Positions 34,078-43,140 of a DNA stretch of 64,000 bases are shown one piece after another (position 1 is the first letter of the stretch; each line of letters begins with the position of its first letter). The notes under the pieces were generated by a model. The model made no database searches and had not been told where the DNA came from. It saw only the letters and a list, made by a program, of their open reading frames with translations. Source of the DNA: Mesorhizobium loti (GTDB lineage: Bacteria > Pseudomonadota > Alphaproteobacteria > Rhizobiales > Rhizobiaceae); the NCBI GenBank assembly GCA_014189435.1, contig CP050293.1:2671001-2735000 (forward strand). Direction: 5' to 3'. The position numbers were made by a program, and so were the translations under genes.

Positions 34078-35076
34078 ATGCTGAAAAATCAAGATCATAG
34101 ACTGGCTATTGCACCCATGATGGATTGGACGGACCGGCATTGCCGGTTCTTCCATCGCCAGTTGACGAGTCGTGCGCTGCTCTACACCGAGATGGTGGTG
34201 GCCGATGCTGTCATTCACGGCGCGCGCGAGCGGCTGCTCGGCTTCGATGCGGCGGAACATCCGGTTGCCCTGCAACTCGGCGGCTCGGATCGCGAAAAAC
34301 TTGCCGAGGCGGCGCGCATCGGCGAGGCCTTTGGCTATGACGAGATCAACCTCAATGTCGGCTGTCCGTCAGACCGCGTCCAGTCGGGAACGTTCGGCGC
34401 CTGCCTGATGAAGGTGCCTGACCTCGTCGCCGGCTGCGTCGCGGCGATGAAGGCGGCGGTGACAATTCCCGTCACCGTCAAATGCCGCATCGGCGTCGAC
34501 GAGCAGGATCCGGAGCCGGCCCTCGATGCGCTGGCGGATGGTGTTTTCGACGCCGGCGCCGACGCGCTGTGGGTGCATGCGCGCAAGGCGTGGCTGGAAG
34601 GGCTGAGCCCCAAGGAAAACCGTGACATCCCGCCGCTCGACTATAACAGGGTCTATCGATTGAAAGCCAGAAAACATAACGAATTCATCGGCATCAATGG
34701 CGGCATTCAGTCCCTTGAAGAGGCACGGGCGCACCTCGATCATGTCGACGGCGCCATGCTTGGCCGCGCCGCCTACCACACGCCTGGCATTCTGGCCGGC
34801 GTCGATGCCGCCTTCTACGGCGCTGAGTCCGAAGTCTTCGATTTCGCCGCATTGATCGACACCATGGCGAACTATGCGGCACGTCATATCGAGCAGGGCG
34901 GGCGGCTTGGCCATGTCACGCGCCACATGGTCGGGCTGTTTCATGGCTTGCCCGGCGCGCGCCGCTACCGCCAGATCCTGTCCACCGACGCGACCCGGCC
35001 CGGGGCCGGACCGGACGTGCTGAAGACGGCTTTCGCCGCCGTCGAGTTCGGTGGAGCAGCAGCCGAAGCGGCTTGA
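34078..35076 (+). CDS. dusA: tRNA-dihydrouridine(20/20a) synthase DusA
   Basis: A 332-residue FMN enzyme that reduces uridine in the tRNA D loop. APMMDWTDRHCRFFHRQL at the N-terminus, the FMN and substrate barrel, and catalytic Cys96 in NLNVGCPSDRVQSGTFGACLM are all present. The gene is complete although an island integrase adjoins its 5' end; the first ten codons and promoter were probably rebuilt by the inserted DNA, as is known for dusA-targeting islands. The low-GC start region (34050-34100) fits this. Confidence 0.95.
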   Translation: MLKNQDHRLAIAPMMDWTDRHCRFFHRQLTSRALLYTEMVVADAVIHGARERLLGFDAAEHPVALQLGGSDREKLAEAARIGEAFGYDEINLNVGCPSDRVQSGTFGACLMKVPDLVAGCVAAMKAAVTIPVTVKCRIGVDEQDPEPALDALADGVFDAGADALWVHARKAWLEGLSPKENRDIPPLDYNRVYRLKARKHNEFIGINGGIQSLEEARAHLDHVDGAMLGRAAYHTPGILAGVDAAFYGAESEVFDFAALIDTMANYAARHIEQGGRLGHVTRHMVGLFHGLPGARRYRQILSTDATRPGAGPDVLKTAFAAVEFGGAAAEAA

Positions 35077-35086
35077 GCTTCTGGGC

Positions 35087-35791
35087 TCAATCCCTGAGGA
35101 TCATGCGGTCGCCGCGCACGTCGAAGCCCGACAATGAACCGATGAAGTTCATGCCGAGCAAGGACTGGCTGAGCATACCGGGTGCGGCGATCATCACCGG
35201 CATGTCCCTGCGCATGATGCCGCCGATCGCGATCTGATCGGTTTTCACGGCCGCGGCGCGGGCCATGCCGTTGGCGGTCGAAACCGGGATTGTGTAGTTG
35301 AGCGCCGCTGGATTGAATCCGGCGGCTTGTGCGTCTTCGGACGTCAGCACGGTGCTGGTCGCACCGGTATCCACCACGGCTCGGACCGGGTTGCCGTTGA
35401 CCAGGATGCGTGCTTCGAAGTGGCCGTTGTCCGCCTTGTCGAGCGTCACCGTGGCGTGACCGTCTTCGACGCCAAGGGCCAGCGGGCTGCCGGGAACAAG
35501 GCCCGCAGTCACCCGGCTGGCGACATCCTGCAGTTCATAGCGATACTGGTAGCCGGCGACCAGCGCGAGCGCGATGGCCGCCCAGGCGCCGAGGTTGCGC
35601 GCCATGGCGCCCAGGGGCCTGCCCGAGCGGAGCAGGCCGGCGCCGATGAGAGCGCCAAAGGCGCCGAGCCAGATCAGCCGGCTGAAATCATAATTCTCGA
35701 CGCCGAGCGTGCTGCCGGCGGAATCGTTGAGCACGAGCAGGACTGCTCCCACCCCGATCGCGGCCATCAATATCCAGAACAGTCGGTTCAT
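35087..35791 (-). CDS. TIGR02281-type retropepsin-like aspartic protease
   Basis: A 234-residue membrane protein with three N-terminal helices (residues 4-85) followed by a single retropepsin-like domain. The active-site strand is AVVDTGATSTVL, with the flap and closing region QSLLGMNFIGSL. Such clan AA proteases are widespread in alphaproteobacteria next to DUF1289 genes, as here (14 bases after the DUF1289 stop); their substrates are unknown. Confidence 0.85.
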   Translation of the reverse strand: MNRLFWILMAAIGVGAVLLVLNDSAGSTLGVENYDFSRLIWLGAFGALIGAGLLRSGRPLGAMARNLGAWAAIALALVAGYQYRYELQDVASRVTAGLVPGSPLALGVEDGHATVTLDKADNGHFEARILVNGNPVRAVVDTGATSTVLTSEDAQAAGFNPAALNYTIPVSTANGMARAAAVKTDQIAIGGIMRRDMPVMIAAPGMLSQSLLGMNFIGSLSGFDVRGDRMILRD

Positions 35792-35804
35792 CCGCGTGGT
35801 CGCC

Positions 35805-36038
35805 TCACGAAAGCGCGTCGCGTTCGCGCGCCATGCGGGTGCGGCGCGTTTCCCGGCGCGGCCGGCGCTCGACCGTTTCCAGCCGGGCCGGCAATTGCGC
35901 CATGACGGTGCGGCGCGTTTCCGGCGTCATCCCGATCCAGCCGCCGATTTCCTCGCGCGTGCGGCCGCACCCGAAACAGAAGCCGGTTTTCATGTCGATC
36001 GAACAGACGAGGATGCACGGGGATTCGATGGCCGTCAT
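35805..36038 (-). CDS. DUF1289 small cysteine-rich protein
   Basis: A 77-residue protein starting MTAIESPCILVCSID. The four cysteines (CILVC and CFGCGR) form the DUF1289 pattern, thought to bind an iron-sulfur cluster or zinc. The C-terminal part is strongly basic. It lies upstream of the retropepsin-like gene in the same direction and is divergent from cobT. Confidence 0.88.
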   Translation of the reverse strand: MTAIESPCILVCSIDMKTGFCFGCGRTREEIGGWIGMTPETRRTVMAQLPARLETVERRPRRETRRTRMARERDALS

Positions 36039-36235
36039 GACTTTCTCTTGGGCTTCCAACCGGAATCCCTTGTTCCATCTCCACATGGTGCAACGGCAAT
36101 GCCAATGCAAGCCCTCGCGATTGCGCCCTTCGCGGCCAGCTTTGCGGCAAATACAGGACCATGATCCAGGAGGTTGTGCCAACCGCGCAAGGCGGCTATG
36201 CCGCTCACCAACTCCAGGGAATGATCGCCAACGTG

Positions 36236-37234
36236 ATGACCAGCGCACTGCCTTTCGACGATTTTCGCAACCTGCTGGCCAACCTGCCGCCGGCCGACAC
36301 GGCAGCCGAAACCCGCGTGCGCACGCTTTTTGCCAAGGCCGACAAACCAGCCAATTCACTTGGCCGCATCGAGGACATCGCCGCGTGGCTGGCCGCCTGG
36401 ACCGGGCGGGCTCCGCCCGCGGTGACAAGACCACTGATGGCGGTCTTTGCCGGCAATCACGGTGTTGTCAGGCACGGCATCTCGCCACGGGCGGTGGCGG
36501 CGACCGCCAATGCGGTCGAGCTTTGCGCCGCCGGCGGTGCGGCGATCAACCAGATCTGCATTGCCAACGATCTCGGGCTGAAGGTTTTCGATCTTGCCCT
36601 GCACATCCCGACCGCCGACATCACCGAGGAGGCTGCGCTTGATGAGCGCGGCTGCGCCGCCACCATGGCCTTCGGCATGGAAGCGATCGCGGGCGGTACC
36701 GATCTTTTGTGCCTCGGCGATCTCGGCGTCGGCAACTCGACTGTCGCGGCAGCGCTGTTTGCGGCGCTGTTCGGGGGCAGGGGCGCCGACTGGGTCGGCC
36801 CGGGGTCGGGCGCCGATGTGACGATGCAGGCACGCAAGGCTGAAGTGGTCGATGCGGCGCTGGCTTTTCACGACGGCCATCTCGGCGACCCGCTCGAGGC
36901 GCTGCACCGGGTCGGCGGCCGTGAATTCGCGGCGATTGCCGGCGCCATCCTTGCCGCGCGGATGCAGAAGATTCCGGTGCTGCTCGACGGGCTCGCTGCA
37001 ACGGCCGCCGCCGCGGTGCTGCATGCCGCCAACCCCGCTGCGCTCGATCATTGCCTGCTCGCCAGCCTGTCGCCGGAGCCCGCTCACGCCCGCGCCGCCG
37101 AACGGCTCGGTCTGCGCCCGTTGCTTGATTTGGGCATCGGCCATGGCGAAGGGGCAGGGGCCGCCCTTGCCGCGGGTCTGGTCAAGGCCGCCGCGCTCAC
37201 CAGCTCAGGCATGGCAGCCGCGGTACGCGGCTAG
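36236..37234 (+). CDS. cobT: nicotinate-nucleotide-dimethylbenzimidazole phosphoribosyltransferase
   Basis: A 332-residue enzyme (called CobU in the aerobic pathway) that makes alpha-ribazole phosphate for the lower ligand of cobalamin. Supporting segments are KPANSLGRIEDIA, AGNHGVVRHGIS, LGDLGVGNST and LDLGIGHGEGAGAALA, the last with the catalytic glutamate. The ATG at 36236 (MTSALPFDDFRNLL) fits the family better than the open frame start at 36161. No cobalamin riboswitch is apparent upstream and cobS is not beside it. Confidence 0.93.
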   Translation: MTSALPFDDFRNLLANLPPADTAAETRVRTLFAKADKPANSLGRIEDIAAWLAAWTGRAPPAVTRPLMAVFAGNHGVVRHGISPRAVAATANAVELCAAGGAAINQICIANDLGLKVFDLALHIPTADITEEAALDERGCAATMAFGMEAIAGGTDLLCLGDLGVGNSTVAAALFAALFGGRGADWVGPGSGADVTMQARKAEVVDAALAFHDGHLGDPLEALHRVGGREFAAIAGAILAARMQKIPVLLDGLAATAAAAVLHAANPAALDHCLLASLSPEPAHARAAERLGLRPLLDLGIGHGEGAGAALAAGLVKAAALTSSGMAAAVRG

Positions 37235-37246
37235 GGTCTTGGCGCA

Positions 37247-37777
37247 TCAGCGCCGGAAGTTGGGAATGCGGTAGACGACAGCGGCATATCTGGGGTTGGA
37301 GCGGCTGCCGATTATTACGCCCCCAAGGCGTTCCGCTATTCTTCTGCTGGCAACGTTCCTTTCGGCAACTGGATATTCGAAGCAGTCCGGCGCGAGTGTC
37401 TCGGAGGCCCACTCGGCAACAGCAACAATTGCCTCTCCGCCAATGCCGTTTCCTTGAGCGTCTTCTCTGATCCAGATCCCGAGCTCGGGACACGCGGTCT
37501 TCGCCGCATGAAGGCCGACAAGCCCCAGACAGCGATCGTTTGCCAATGCACGCACGACAAAGTGCAAATCCGATCCGTCATGGATTGGCGCCAGCCAGGA
37601 TCGCCATACCTCGGCAAAAGCCGCCTGTGATTGAGGTGGTTCCCACTGCATGAAACGGGTGATGGCGGGCGTGATGGCGGCAAAGAGGTCTTCGGCATCC
37701 TCGGCTGTAAACAGCTTCAGACGAAGGCGCTCCGAGTTGATCTCGATGCCACCAGCATGCCAATCACCTGCTGCCAT
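37247..37777 (-). CDS. GNAT acetyltransferase (RimJ/RimL type)
   Basis: A 176-residue N-acetyltransferase of the GNAT fold with the acetyl-CoA loop region ELGIWIREDAQGNGIGGEA and the C-terminal segment VAERNVASRRIAERLGG typical of the RimJ/L group that acetylates protein N-termini or small amines. It starts at the ATG at 37777 (MAAGDWHAGG). Convergent with cobT, with 12 bases between their stops. Confidence 0.87.
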   Translation of the reverse strand: MAAGDWHAGGIEINSERLRLKLFTAEDAEDLFAAITPAITRFMQWEPPQSQAAFAEVWRSWLAPIHDGSDLHFVVRALANDRCLGLVGLHAAKTACPELGIWIREDAQGNGIGGEAIVAVAEWASETLAPDCFEYPVAERNVASRRIAERLGGVIIGSRSNPRYAAVVYRIPNFRR

Positions 37778-37827
37778 TGTGGAGTGCCGTCCTTCTTGCT
37801 GGCCATCGAACCAGGTCGGCGGGGCGG

Positions 37828-39351
37828 TTATCGCCGCCGAGCTGCCACCGCGGCGGTCGGCAGCGCGGGCAGTTCCTCCATCACGCGGCTCAGCGGGAAG
37901 ATGGCGATCGCCTCTGTCCCTTCGCGCAGCTTGGAATGAAGTTCGAACTCGCCGCCATGCATGGCAAGCAGGCCTTGCACGATCGGCAGGCCAAGCCCGG
38001 TGCCTTGCTCGGCGCTCTTGATGGCGATCGACCCTTGGCCGAAGGCGGAGAGCACCACCGGGATCTCGTCTTCCGGTATGCCCGGGCCATTGTCCTTGAT
38101 CGAAATGTATTGCCCGCCGCCTGCCGTCCAGCCGACGCGGACGCGGATTTCGCCGCCGGTGGCGGTGAATTTTATCGCATTCGACAGAAGGTTGAGCGTG
38201 ATCTGCCGCACCGCCCGCTCGTCGGCGAACAGGCGTGGCAGTTGATGCTCGAAATCCTGGACGACGCGTATATCCTTGTTGCGCGCCCTCAGCTCCATCA
38301 TGTGACAGCAATCCTCGACGACGCCCAGCAGCATCACCGGCTCTTCATTGAGCTGGTAGCGGCCGGCCTCGATGCGCGACAGGTCGAGAATCTCATTGAT
38401 CAGGTCGAGCAGATGCTGGCCGGATTCGTGCACGTCGTGGGCGTAGTCGCGATAGGTGGGATTGCTCATCGGTCCCAGCACCTCGTTCGACATCACCTCG
38501 GAAAAGCCGAGAATGGCATTGAGCGGTGTGCGCAGCTCGTGGCTCATCGAAGCGAGGAACCGTGATTTCGCCAGATTGGCGTCTTCCGCCCGCCGCCGCG
38601 CCTCATCCGACATCGATTTCGCCGTCTCCAGTTCGGCGATCAGCGCATCCTTTTCGGAGCGGAACGACAACACCATCAGGGACGAGCGGTTGAGGTGACG
38701 GGCCACATAGGCAAAGAAGGGCAGCGACACGATCAGCAGCCCGGCCATGATCGCCTCAACCGGCATCCATAGCTTGATGCCGGCATAGGCGTAGAGCGCC
38801 ACGGGAACGGCAAACGTCGCCAACAGCGCCCCGCCCAGAGATGAGGTCATCACCGCGGTCGCCGCCATGGCGAACAGCAGCACCACGGCTTTGACCAGGT
38901 GGAACTGGTCGACCTCGCAGGCGCCGCAGCCAAGCCAGACGAACCAGGCCCAGCCGAGACCGCAAAGGAAATGGCAGATCAGGAATTCGCGCCGTGTTTG
39001 CAAAGGGTTGAGGTCGGAAGCTTCCGTGCGTTCAATGCGCCGCGCCATGAAGGCGACGACTGTGTAGCAGGTCAGTGTGAACAGCGCCCAGAGCCCGATC
39101 TCGTTGCCGATTCCGGCCAGCCGGCCAGCCGCCGCGATCGCCAGGATGAGAAGCGGGATGGCGATAGCGCCGCTTGTCATTGCGCGGGCGTGGAGCTTCA
39201 GCAGTTCGCGATCGAAATCGGGATTGCCGGCCTGCTGCGAAAGACGGTCACGCGTCTTGCGCACCGCGCGCGCCACATCGCTGTTGCGATGAGGTTTCCT
39301 GCGGTCCACAATGAACTTGTCCGCTGTGTTCGAGCGTTGCAAGGGCATCAA
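37828..39351 (-). CDS. membrane sensor histidine kinase (PleC/PdhS-like)
   Basis: A 507-residue kinase with six or seven N-terminal membrane helices (about residues 55-215), a short coiled coil, the phosphoacceptor helix FLASMSHELRTPLNAILGFSE, and a HATPase domain (NLLSNAIKFT, DNGPGIPEDEI, GTGLGLPIV). The dimerisation sequence matches the PleC/DivJ/PdhS group that controls cell-cycle regulators DivK and PleD in this order. There is no partner response regulator nearby, as usual for that group. It is divergent from the nuclease gene at 39424. Confidence 0.9.
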   Translation of the reverse strand: MMPLQRSNTADKFIVDRRKPHRNSDVARAVRKTRDRLSQQAGNPDFDRELLKLHARAMTSGAIAIPLLILAIAAAGRLAGIGNEIGLWALFTLTCYTVVAFMARRIERTEASDLNPLQTRREFLICHFLCGLGWAWFVWLGCGACEVDQFHLVKAVVLLFAMAATAVMTSSLGGALLATFAVPVALYAYAGIKLWMPVEAIMAGLLIVSLPFFAYVARHLNRSSLMVLSFRSEKDALIAELETAKSMSDEARRRAEDANLAKSRFLASMSHELRTPLNAILGFSEVMSNEVLGPMSNPTYRDYAHDVHESGQHLLDLINEILDLSRIEAGRYQLNEEPVMLLGVVEDCCHMMELRARNKDIRVVQDFEHQLPRLFADERAVRQITLNLLSNAIKFTATGGEIRVRVGWTAGGGQYISIKDNGPGIPEDEIPVVLSAFGQGSIAIKSAEQGTGLGLPIVQGLLAMHGGEFELHSKLREGTEAIAIFPLSRVMEELPALPTAAVAARRR

Positions 39352-39423
39352 AACTTCAATTTATGCGAGCAGCGGTTTCCAAGTGTTAAGCTACGTTCGA
39401 ATGATTAACCAACCGTTTGCCAT

Positions 39424-40044
39424 ATGAGCCGATCCTGGTCGCCAAGGCCGCGCCGGCGATACGCTGCGCCACCCAGAAGCCTGTGGCGCCGGCTGGTGGA
39501 TTACGGGCTTACCGCTGTCATTCTCGGGCTATTGATCCTGCTGGCTGCCCGCCTCGACCGGGTTGAGACCCGCAAGACGCAAGGCGTGGCAATCATCAAT
39601 GACGGCGATTCGATCACGCTTGGCACCGAGCGTATCCGCATGCGCGGCATCGATGCTCCGGAGTATACGCAGACCTGCCGCAGGAATGGCGCCGACTACC
39701 CTTGCGGCACGCTTGCGCGTCAGTCGCTTGTGCGCCTGATCGCCGGCAAGCCTGTCTCCTGTACCGGCTGGCAGCGTGACCGCTATGGCCGGCTGCTTGG
39801 CGACTGCGCCGCCGGCGGCAAGGATCTCAACCGCGCGCAGGTCGAGGCGGGCTGGGCGGTTGCCTTTGGCGACTTCGAGAGCGAGGAGGCCATCGCCCGC
39901 GCGGGAAAGGCCGGCATCTGGGCGGGAACATTCGACCAGCCGCAGGACTGGCGCGACAGCCATCATGGCGAAGTCGTCGAGAGAAAGCACGGCACACTGG
40001 CGTCGATCGGCGACGCCGTGCGCGAGATTTTTCGCTACTGGTGA
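39424..40044 (+). CDS. membrane-anchored thermonuclease (SNase) family protein
   Basis: A 206-residue protein with one N-terminal membrane helix (residues 26-45) and a staphylococcal-nuclease domain facing the periplasm: NDGDSITLG, RMRGIDAPEYTQTC, DRYGRLLGDC. The calcium-binding Asp and catalytic Arg/Glu positions are present. Two cysteine pairs could form disulfides. It probably degrades extracellular nucleic acid. Confidence 0.88.
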   Translation: MSRSWSPRPRRRYAAPPRSLWRRLVDYGLTAVILGLLILLAARLDRVETRKTQGVAIINDGDSITLGTERIRMRGIDAPEYTQTCRRNGADYPCGTLARQSLVRLIAGKPVSCTGWQRDRYGRLLGDCAAGGKDLNRAQVEAGWAVAFGDFESEEAIARAGKAGIWAGTFDQPQDWRDSHHGEVVERKHGTLASIGDAVREIFRYW

Positions 40045-40081
40045 TACGCATCTTGGCACTTGATCGAGAACGAATGGGAGG

Positions 40082-40699
40082 ATGGACATGAAGCTCTTCG
40101 ACGGCGGGCGGGCGCCCAACCCACGGCGGGTCCGCGTTTTCCTCGCCGAGAAAGGCATCACGGTTCCACAGGTAGCCGTCGACATGGGGGCACTGGAGCA
40201 CAGACAACAGGCGGTCAGCTCGCGCAACCCCTTGCAACGTCTGCCGGTGCTGGAGCTCGACGACGGCACCGTCATTACCGAATCCGTCGCCATCTGCCGC
40301 TATTTCGAGGAGCTGCATCCGGAGCCCGCCTTGTTCGGGCATGGCGCACTCGGCAAGGCGCAGGTCGAGATGTGGCAGCGACGGATGGAATTCAATCTGC
40401 TCAGTTGTGTCGCGCAGGCCTTCCGCCACATCCATCCGGCCATGAAGGAATGGGAAATCCCGCAGATCCCCGAATGGGGTGAGGCCAACAAGCCGAAGGC
40501 CGTGCAGTTCCTCAGGCTGCTCGACGGCGAACTGGGCGGCCGGGAATTCATTGCCGGCGACAGCTATTCGATCGCCGATATCACCGGCCTGATCGCCGTC
40601 GACTTCATGAAGCCGGCACGCATCAAGGTGCCGGATGAATGCGCGAATGTGTTGCGCTGGCATCAGGCCGTCTCCAGCCGACCAAGCGCATCAGCCTGA
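40082..40699 (+). CDS. glutathione S-transferase family protein
   Basis: A 205-residue GST with the N-terminal thioredoxin-like domain (NPRRVRVFLAEKG; RLPVLELDDGTVITESVAICRYFEE, the glutathione gamma-glutamyl site) and an all-helical C-terminal domain with the AGDSYSIADI N-capping box. An AGGATG-type ribosome site precedes the start. Its stop is followed 2 bases later by the DNA-glycosylase-like gene, so they form an operon. Confidence 0.92.
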   Translation: MDMKLFDGGRAPNPRRVRVFLAEKGITVPQVAVDMGALEHRQQAVSSRNPLQRLPVLELDDGTVITESVAICRYFEELHPEPALFGHGALGKAQVEMWQRRMEFNLLSCVAQAFRHIHPAMKEWEIPQIPEWGEANKPKAVQFLRLLDGELGGREFIAGDSYSIADITGLIAVDFMKPARIKVPDECANVLRWHQAVSSRPSASA

Positions 40700-40701
40700 G
40701 T

Positions 40702-41319
40702 ATGACTGTCGAACTCGAAAGCTTCACCGCGACGGTCCGCGCTTGCCGCATCTGCGTGGAAAACCCGGTCGGCAAGCCGTTGCCGCACGAACCACGTCCG
40801 GTGTTGCGACCCTCGTCCAGCGCCCGCATCCTGATCGCCAGCCAGGCGCCGGGGACCAAGGTGCATCTATCAGGCATGCCGTTCACCGACGCCTCCGGCG
40901 ACCGCCTGCGCAGCTGGCTTGATGTGACAAGCGATGAATTCTACGACATCGAAAAATTCGCCATCGTGCCGATGGGCTTCTGCTTTCCCGGCCAGGATGC
41001 AAAGGGCGGAGACCTGCCGCCGCGACGCGAATGCGCGCCGGCCTGGCGCGGGCCTTTGATGGCCCTGATGCCGCGGATCGACCTGGTGCTGACGATCGGC
41101 ATCTACGCGCAGTCCTGGCACATGGGTGCGGCGCGCCGGCCCTCGCTGACGGAAACGGTGATGGACTGGCGCGCCATCTGGGAGAATTCCAGCGGCCTGA
41201 AAGTGCTGCCGCTGCCGCATCCGTCGTGGCGCAACACCGGCTGGCTGAAGCAGAATCCATGGTTTGAAATGGATTTGCTGCCTTTTCTGCGTTCGGAAAT
41301 CCGCTATCGCCTCGGCTGA
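40702..41319 (+). CDS. uracil-DNA-glycosylase-superfamily protein
   Basis: A 205-residue protein of the UDG superfamily (the short bacterial group annotated as uracil-DNA glycosylase family). The N-terminal cysteine segment ACRICVENPVG, the IASQAPG motif, and LPHPSWRN near the C-terminus are the usual base- and DNA-binding loops. The ATG at 40702 is chosen since the open frame before it lies inside the GST gene. Coupled to the GST gene. Confidence 0.87.
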   Translation: MTVELESFTATVRACRICVENPVGKPLPHEPRPVLRPSSSARILIASQAPGTKVHLSGMPFTDASGDRLRSWLDVTSDEFYDIEKFAIVPMGFCFPGQDAKGGDLPPRRECAPAWRGPLMALMPRIDLVLTIGIYAQSWHMGAARRPSLTETVMDWRAIWENSSGLKVLPLPHPSWRNTGWLKQNPWFEMDLLPFLRSEIRYRLG

Positions 41320-41344
41320 CCTTTCAGCAAGAAATCACTCGCTT

Positions 41345-41379
41345 TTCTGTCAATTGGCAGAATTTCTTTCTTGTGAAAG
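41345..41379. promoter_or_regulatory. two palindromes upstream of an Lrp gene
   Basis: TTCTGTCAATTGGCAGAA (41345-41362) is an 18-base palindrome with one mismatched pair. CTTTC-TTGT-GAAAG (41366-41379) is a perfect inverted repeat directly beside it. They lie 50-84 bases before the Lrp start, a fitting place for autoregulation. Confidence 0.5.
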
Positions 41380-41428
41380 GCCGAAATAAGGGGGAGTATA
41401 GCCAATCTATTCCCCCAGGGAGCAAAAA

Positions 41429-41920
41429 ATGGACCGCCTTGATAGAAAAATCCTCCGCCTTTTGCAGGAGGACGCGACACTCGCGGTCGCCGATGTCGCC
41501 AAGAAAGTCGGGCTGTCGACGACGCCTTGCTGGCGGCGCATCCAGAAGCTCGAGGAGGAGGGCGTCATCAAGCGGCGCGTTGCCATTCTCGATCATGAAA
41601 AGGTCAATGTGCGCGTCACTGTCTTCGTGTCGATCCGCACAAATTCGCACAGCCATGAATGGCTGCGGCGTTTCTCGGAAGTCATCCAGGAGTTTCCCGA
41701 GGTGGTCGAGTTCTACCGCATGAGCGGCGACGTCGATTATCTCCTGCGCGTGGTGGTGCCCGACATCGCCGCCTATGACGCCTTCTACAAGCGGTTGATC
41801 GCCAAGATAGAAATCCGTGACGTGTCGTCGTCCTTCGCCATGGAGCAGATCAAGTACACCACCGAAATCCCGCTCGACTACATGGTGCTGGACAAGGAAT
41901 CGGGTGCCAACGCTGCCTGA
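41429..41920 (+). CDS. Lrp/AsnC-family regulator
   Basis: A 163-residue Lrp-type regulator. The helix-turn-helix is at residues 3-50 (LDRKILRLLQEDATLAVADVAKKVGLSTTPCWRRIQKLE) and the RAM domain at 65-150, with GDVDYLLRV in the ligand-binding loop. The start has a GGGAG ribosome site. No metabolic gene is divergent from it, so only autoregulation is suggested by the adjoining palindromes. Confidence 0.92.
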   Translation: MDRLDRKILRLLQEDATLAVADVAKKVGLSTTPCWRRIQKLEEEGVIKRRVAILDHEKVNVRVTVFVSIRTNSHSHEWLRRFSEVIQEFPEVVEFYRMSGDVDYLLRVVVPDIAAYDAFYKRLIAKIEIRDVSSSFAMEQIKYTTEIPLDYMVLDKESGANAA

Positions 41921-41941
41921 GCTTGCACAAGGTTACGCAGC

Positions 41942-42511
41942 TTAGTTCTTCTTTTTGTTGAGGAAACTCCAGGGCGAATTCACTGGCAGCGTGACTGTGT
42001 CCGGCACGCTGTCGACAGCGACCACGTCTGCCTTGCGCACGCTGTAACCGGACTGGATGACGCTGACGCCGTCGAGGATGAACAGCTGGCTCTTCTCCAT
42101 GTCCGGCTTCAGCGCCCCCGTGACAGCGACCGGCTGATAGGCCTGCGACATCCTGTAGGGGTGAGCCGGCGTGACCAGAACGATCTGGTTGGGCGGCGGC
42201 GTCGGCATGTGGCTGCAGGCACCCGTCCACGGCACCAGCAGGAACTGATAGACAAGATCGCCGTCGCGATCGACGGGCAATGCGTAGCCGGCTAGCTGAA
42301 TGCTTTTGTCCTGCAGATTGAGGGACAGCGTCTCGCCATGGTCGGGCAATTTTGCCGCGATCATCGGCAGCCCGACGTTTTCGGCGGCGGATTGCGTAGC
42401 TGGGCGCAAATCCTTCCAGAATATGTGCGCGGTTTCGGCCGAGGCATCGCCGGCAGCGAACACAAACAACGCGGCTGCGAGCGCTATGGTTGATCTGGCA
42501 TGGTTGCTCAT
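41942..42511 (-). CDS. DUF3299 secreted protein
   Basis: A 189-residue exported protein with a signal peptide (residues 1-25, ending GDASA). The core carries QLAGYALPVDRDGD, FLLVPWTGACSHMPTPPPNQIV, characteristic of DUF3299 proteins, whose function is unknown; a CSH(M) motif resembles a metal site. Convergent with the Lrp gene, 21 bases apart. Confidence 0.85.
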   Translation of the reverse strand: MSNHARSTIALAAALFVFAAGDASAETAHIFWKDLRPATQSAAENVGLPMIAAKLPDHGETLSLNLQDKSIQLAGYALPVDRDGDLVYQFLLVPWTGACSHMPTPPPNQIVLVTPAHPYRMSQAYQPVAVTGALKPDMEKSQLFILDGVSVIQSGYSVRKADVVAVDSVPDTVTLPVNSPWSFLNKKKN

Positions 42512-42558
42512 GGGCAGCGTCCTTTGAATCTGGAGTAAAGACGCCGCCACCAATGACG

Positions 42559-43140
42559 TCAACGCTCGAGCCGCATCACATGTCGGCGAGAACCGGCCAT
42601 ACCGGTCTCGCGGAACCCACGAGCCACGAACATGTCGCGAAAGCCCATGAAACTGTAGCTCGGCGACGCCTGATCGACCGGGTACGCCTCGATCGTGCCG
42701 GCGCCCTTGGCGAAGGCGTGATCTATCGCCGCGTCGAGCAGCGCCGACGCCAGCCCGCCGCCGCGCAAGGCCCTTGGCACATAGAAGCAGACGATCGACC
42801 ACACGCCGGTCTCGCTGTCGTCCTGCTGCCGGGAGAGCCGGCGATAGGTCTGGCGCGGCGCAACCGAGCACCAGCCGACGGTCTTGCCTTCAATTTGGGC
42901 GAGGATGCCGACGGGTGTATCGGCCTCGATGAGCGAAATGATGGCCCGTTTCTTCTCGTCGTTCGGGGCATGCTCGCGGCTGGGAAGGTTGCGCCAGGCC
43001 ATGCACCAGCAATATTTCGGCCCGCCCGGCTGCTCGAACAGGTTTTCGAAATCGGCGCGCGTCGATCGCGTCACCTCCACGAAGCGGATTTCCGCTCTGT
43101 CAGCCTTTCCTGGCGGCGATCCGCTCGAGCGTCTTGGCAT
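42559..43140 (-). CDS. GNAT acetyltransferase
   Basis: A 193-residue GNAT-fold protein. GWCSVAPRQTYRRL, VCFYVPRALRGGGLASALLDAAIDHA (acetyl-CoA pyrophosphate loop) and SPSYSFMGFRDMFVARGFRET mark the family. The start overlaps the end of the DNA-repair gene by about 40 bases; a GTG at 43080 would remove the overlap and is a plausible alternative. Substrate unknown. Confidence 0.85.
   Translation of the reverse strand: MPRRSSGSPPGKADRAEIRFVEVTRSTRADFENLFEQPGGPKYCWCMAWRNLPSREHAPNDEKKRAIISLIEADTPVGILAQIEGKTVGWCSVAPRQTYRRLSRQQDDSETGVWSIVCFYVPRALRGGGLASALLDAAIDHAFAKGAGTIEAYPVDQASPSYSFMGFRDMFVARGFRETGMAGSRRHVMRLER

Noticed and set aside
36161..36235. Upstream in-frame extension of cobT
   Set aside because: The residues do not match the family N-terminus; MTSALPFDDFRNLL at 36236 does.
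37778..38311. N-terminal extension joining the GNAT gene to a longer frame
   Set aside because: The extension is the complement frame of the histidine kinase gene and lacks GNAT character; the ATG at 37777 begins the domain.
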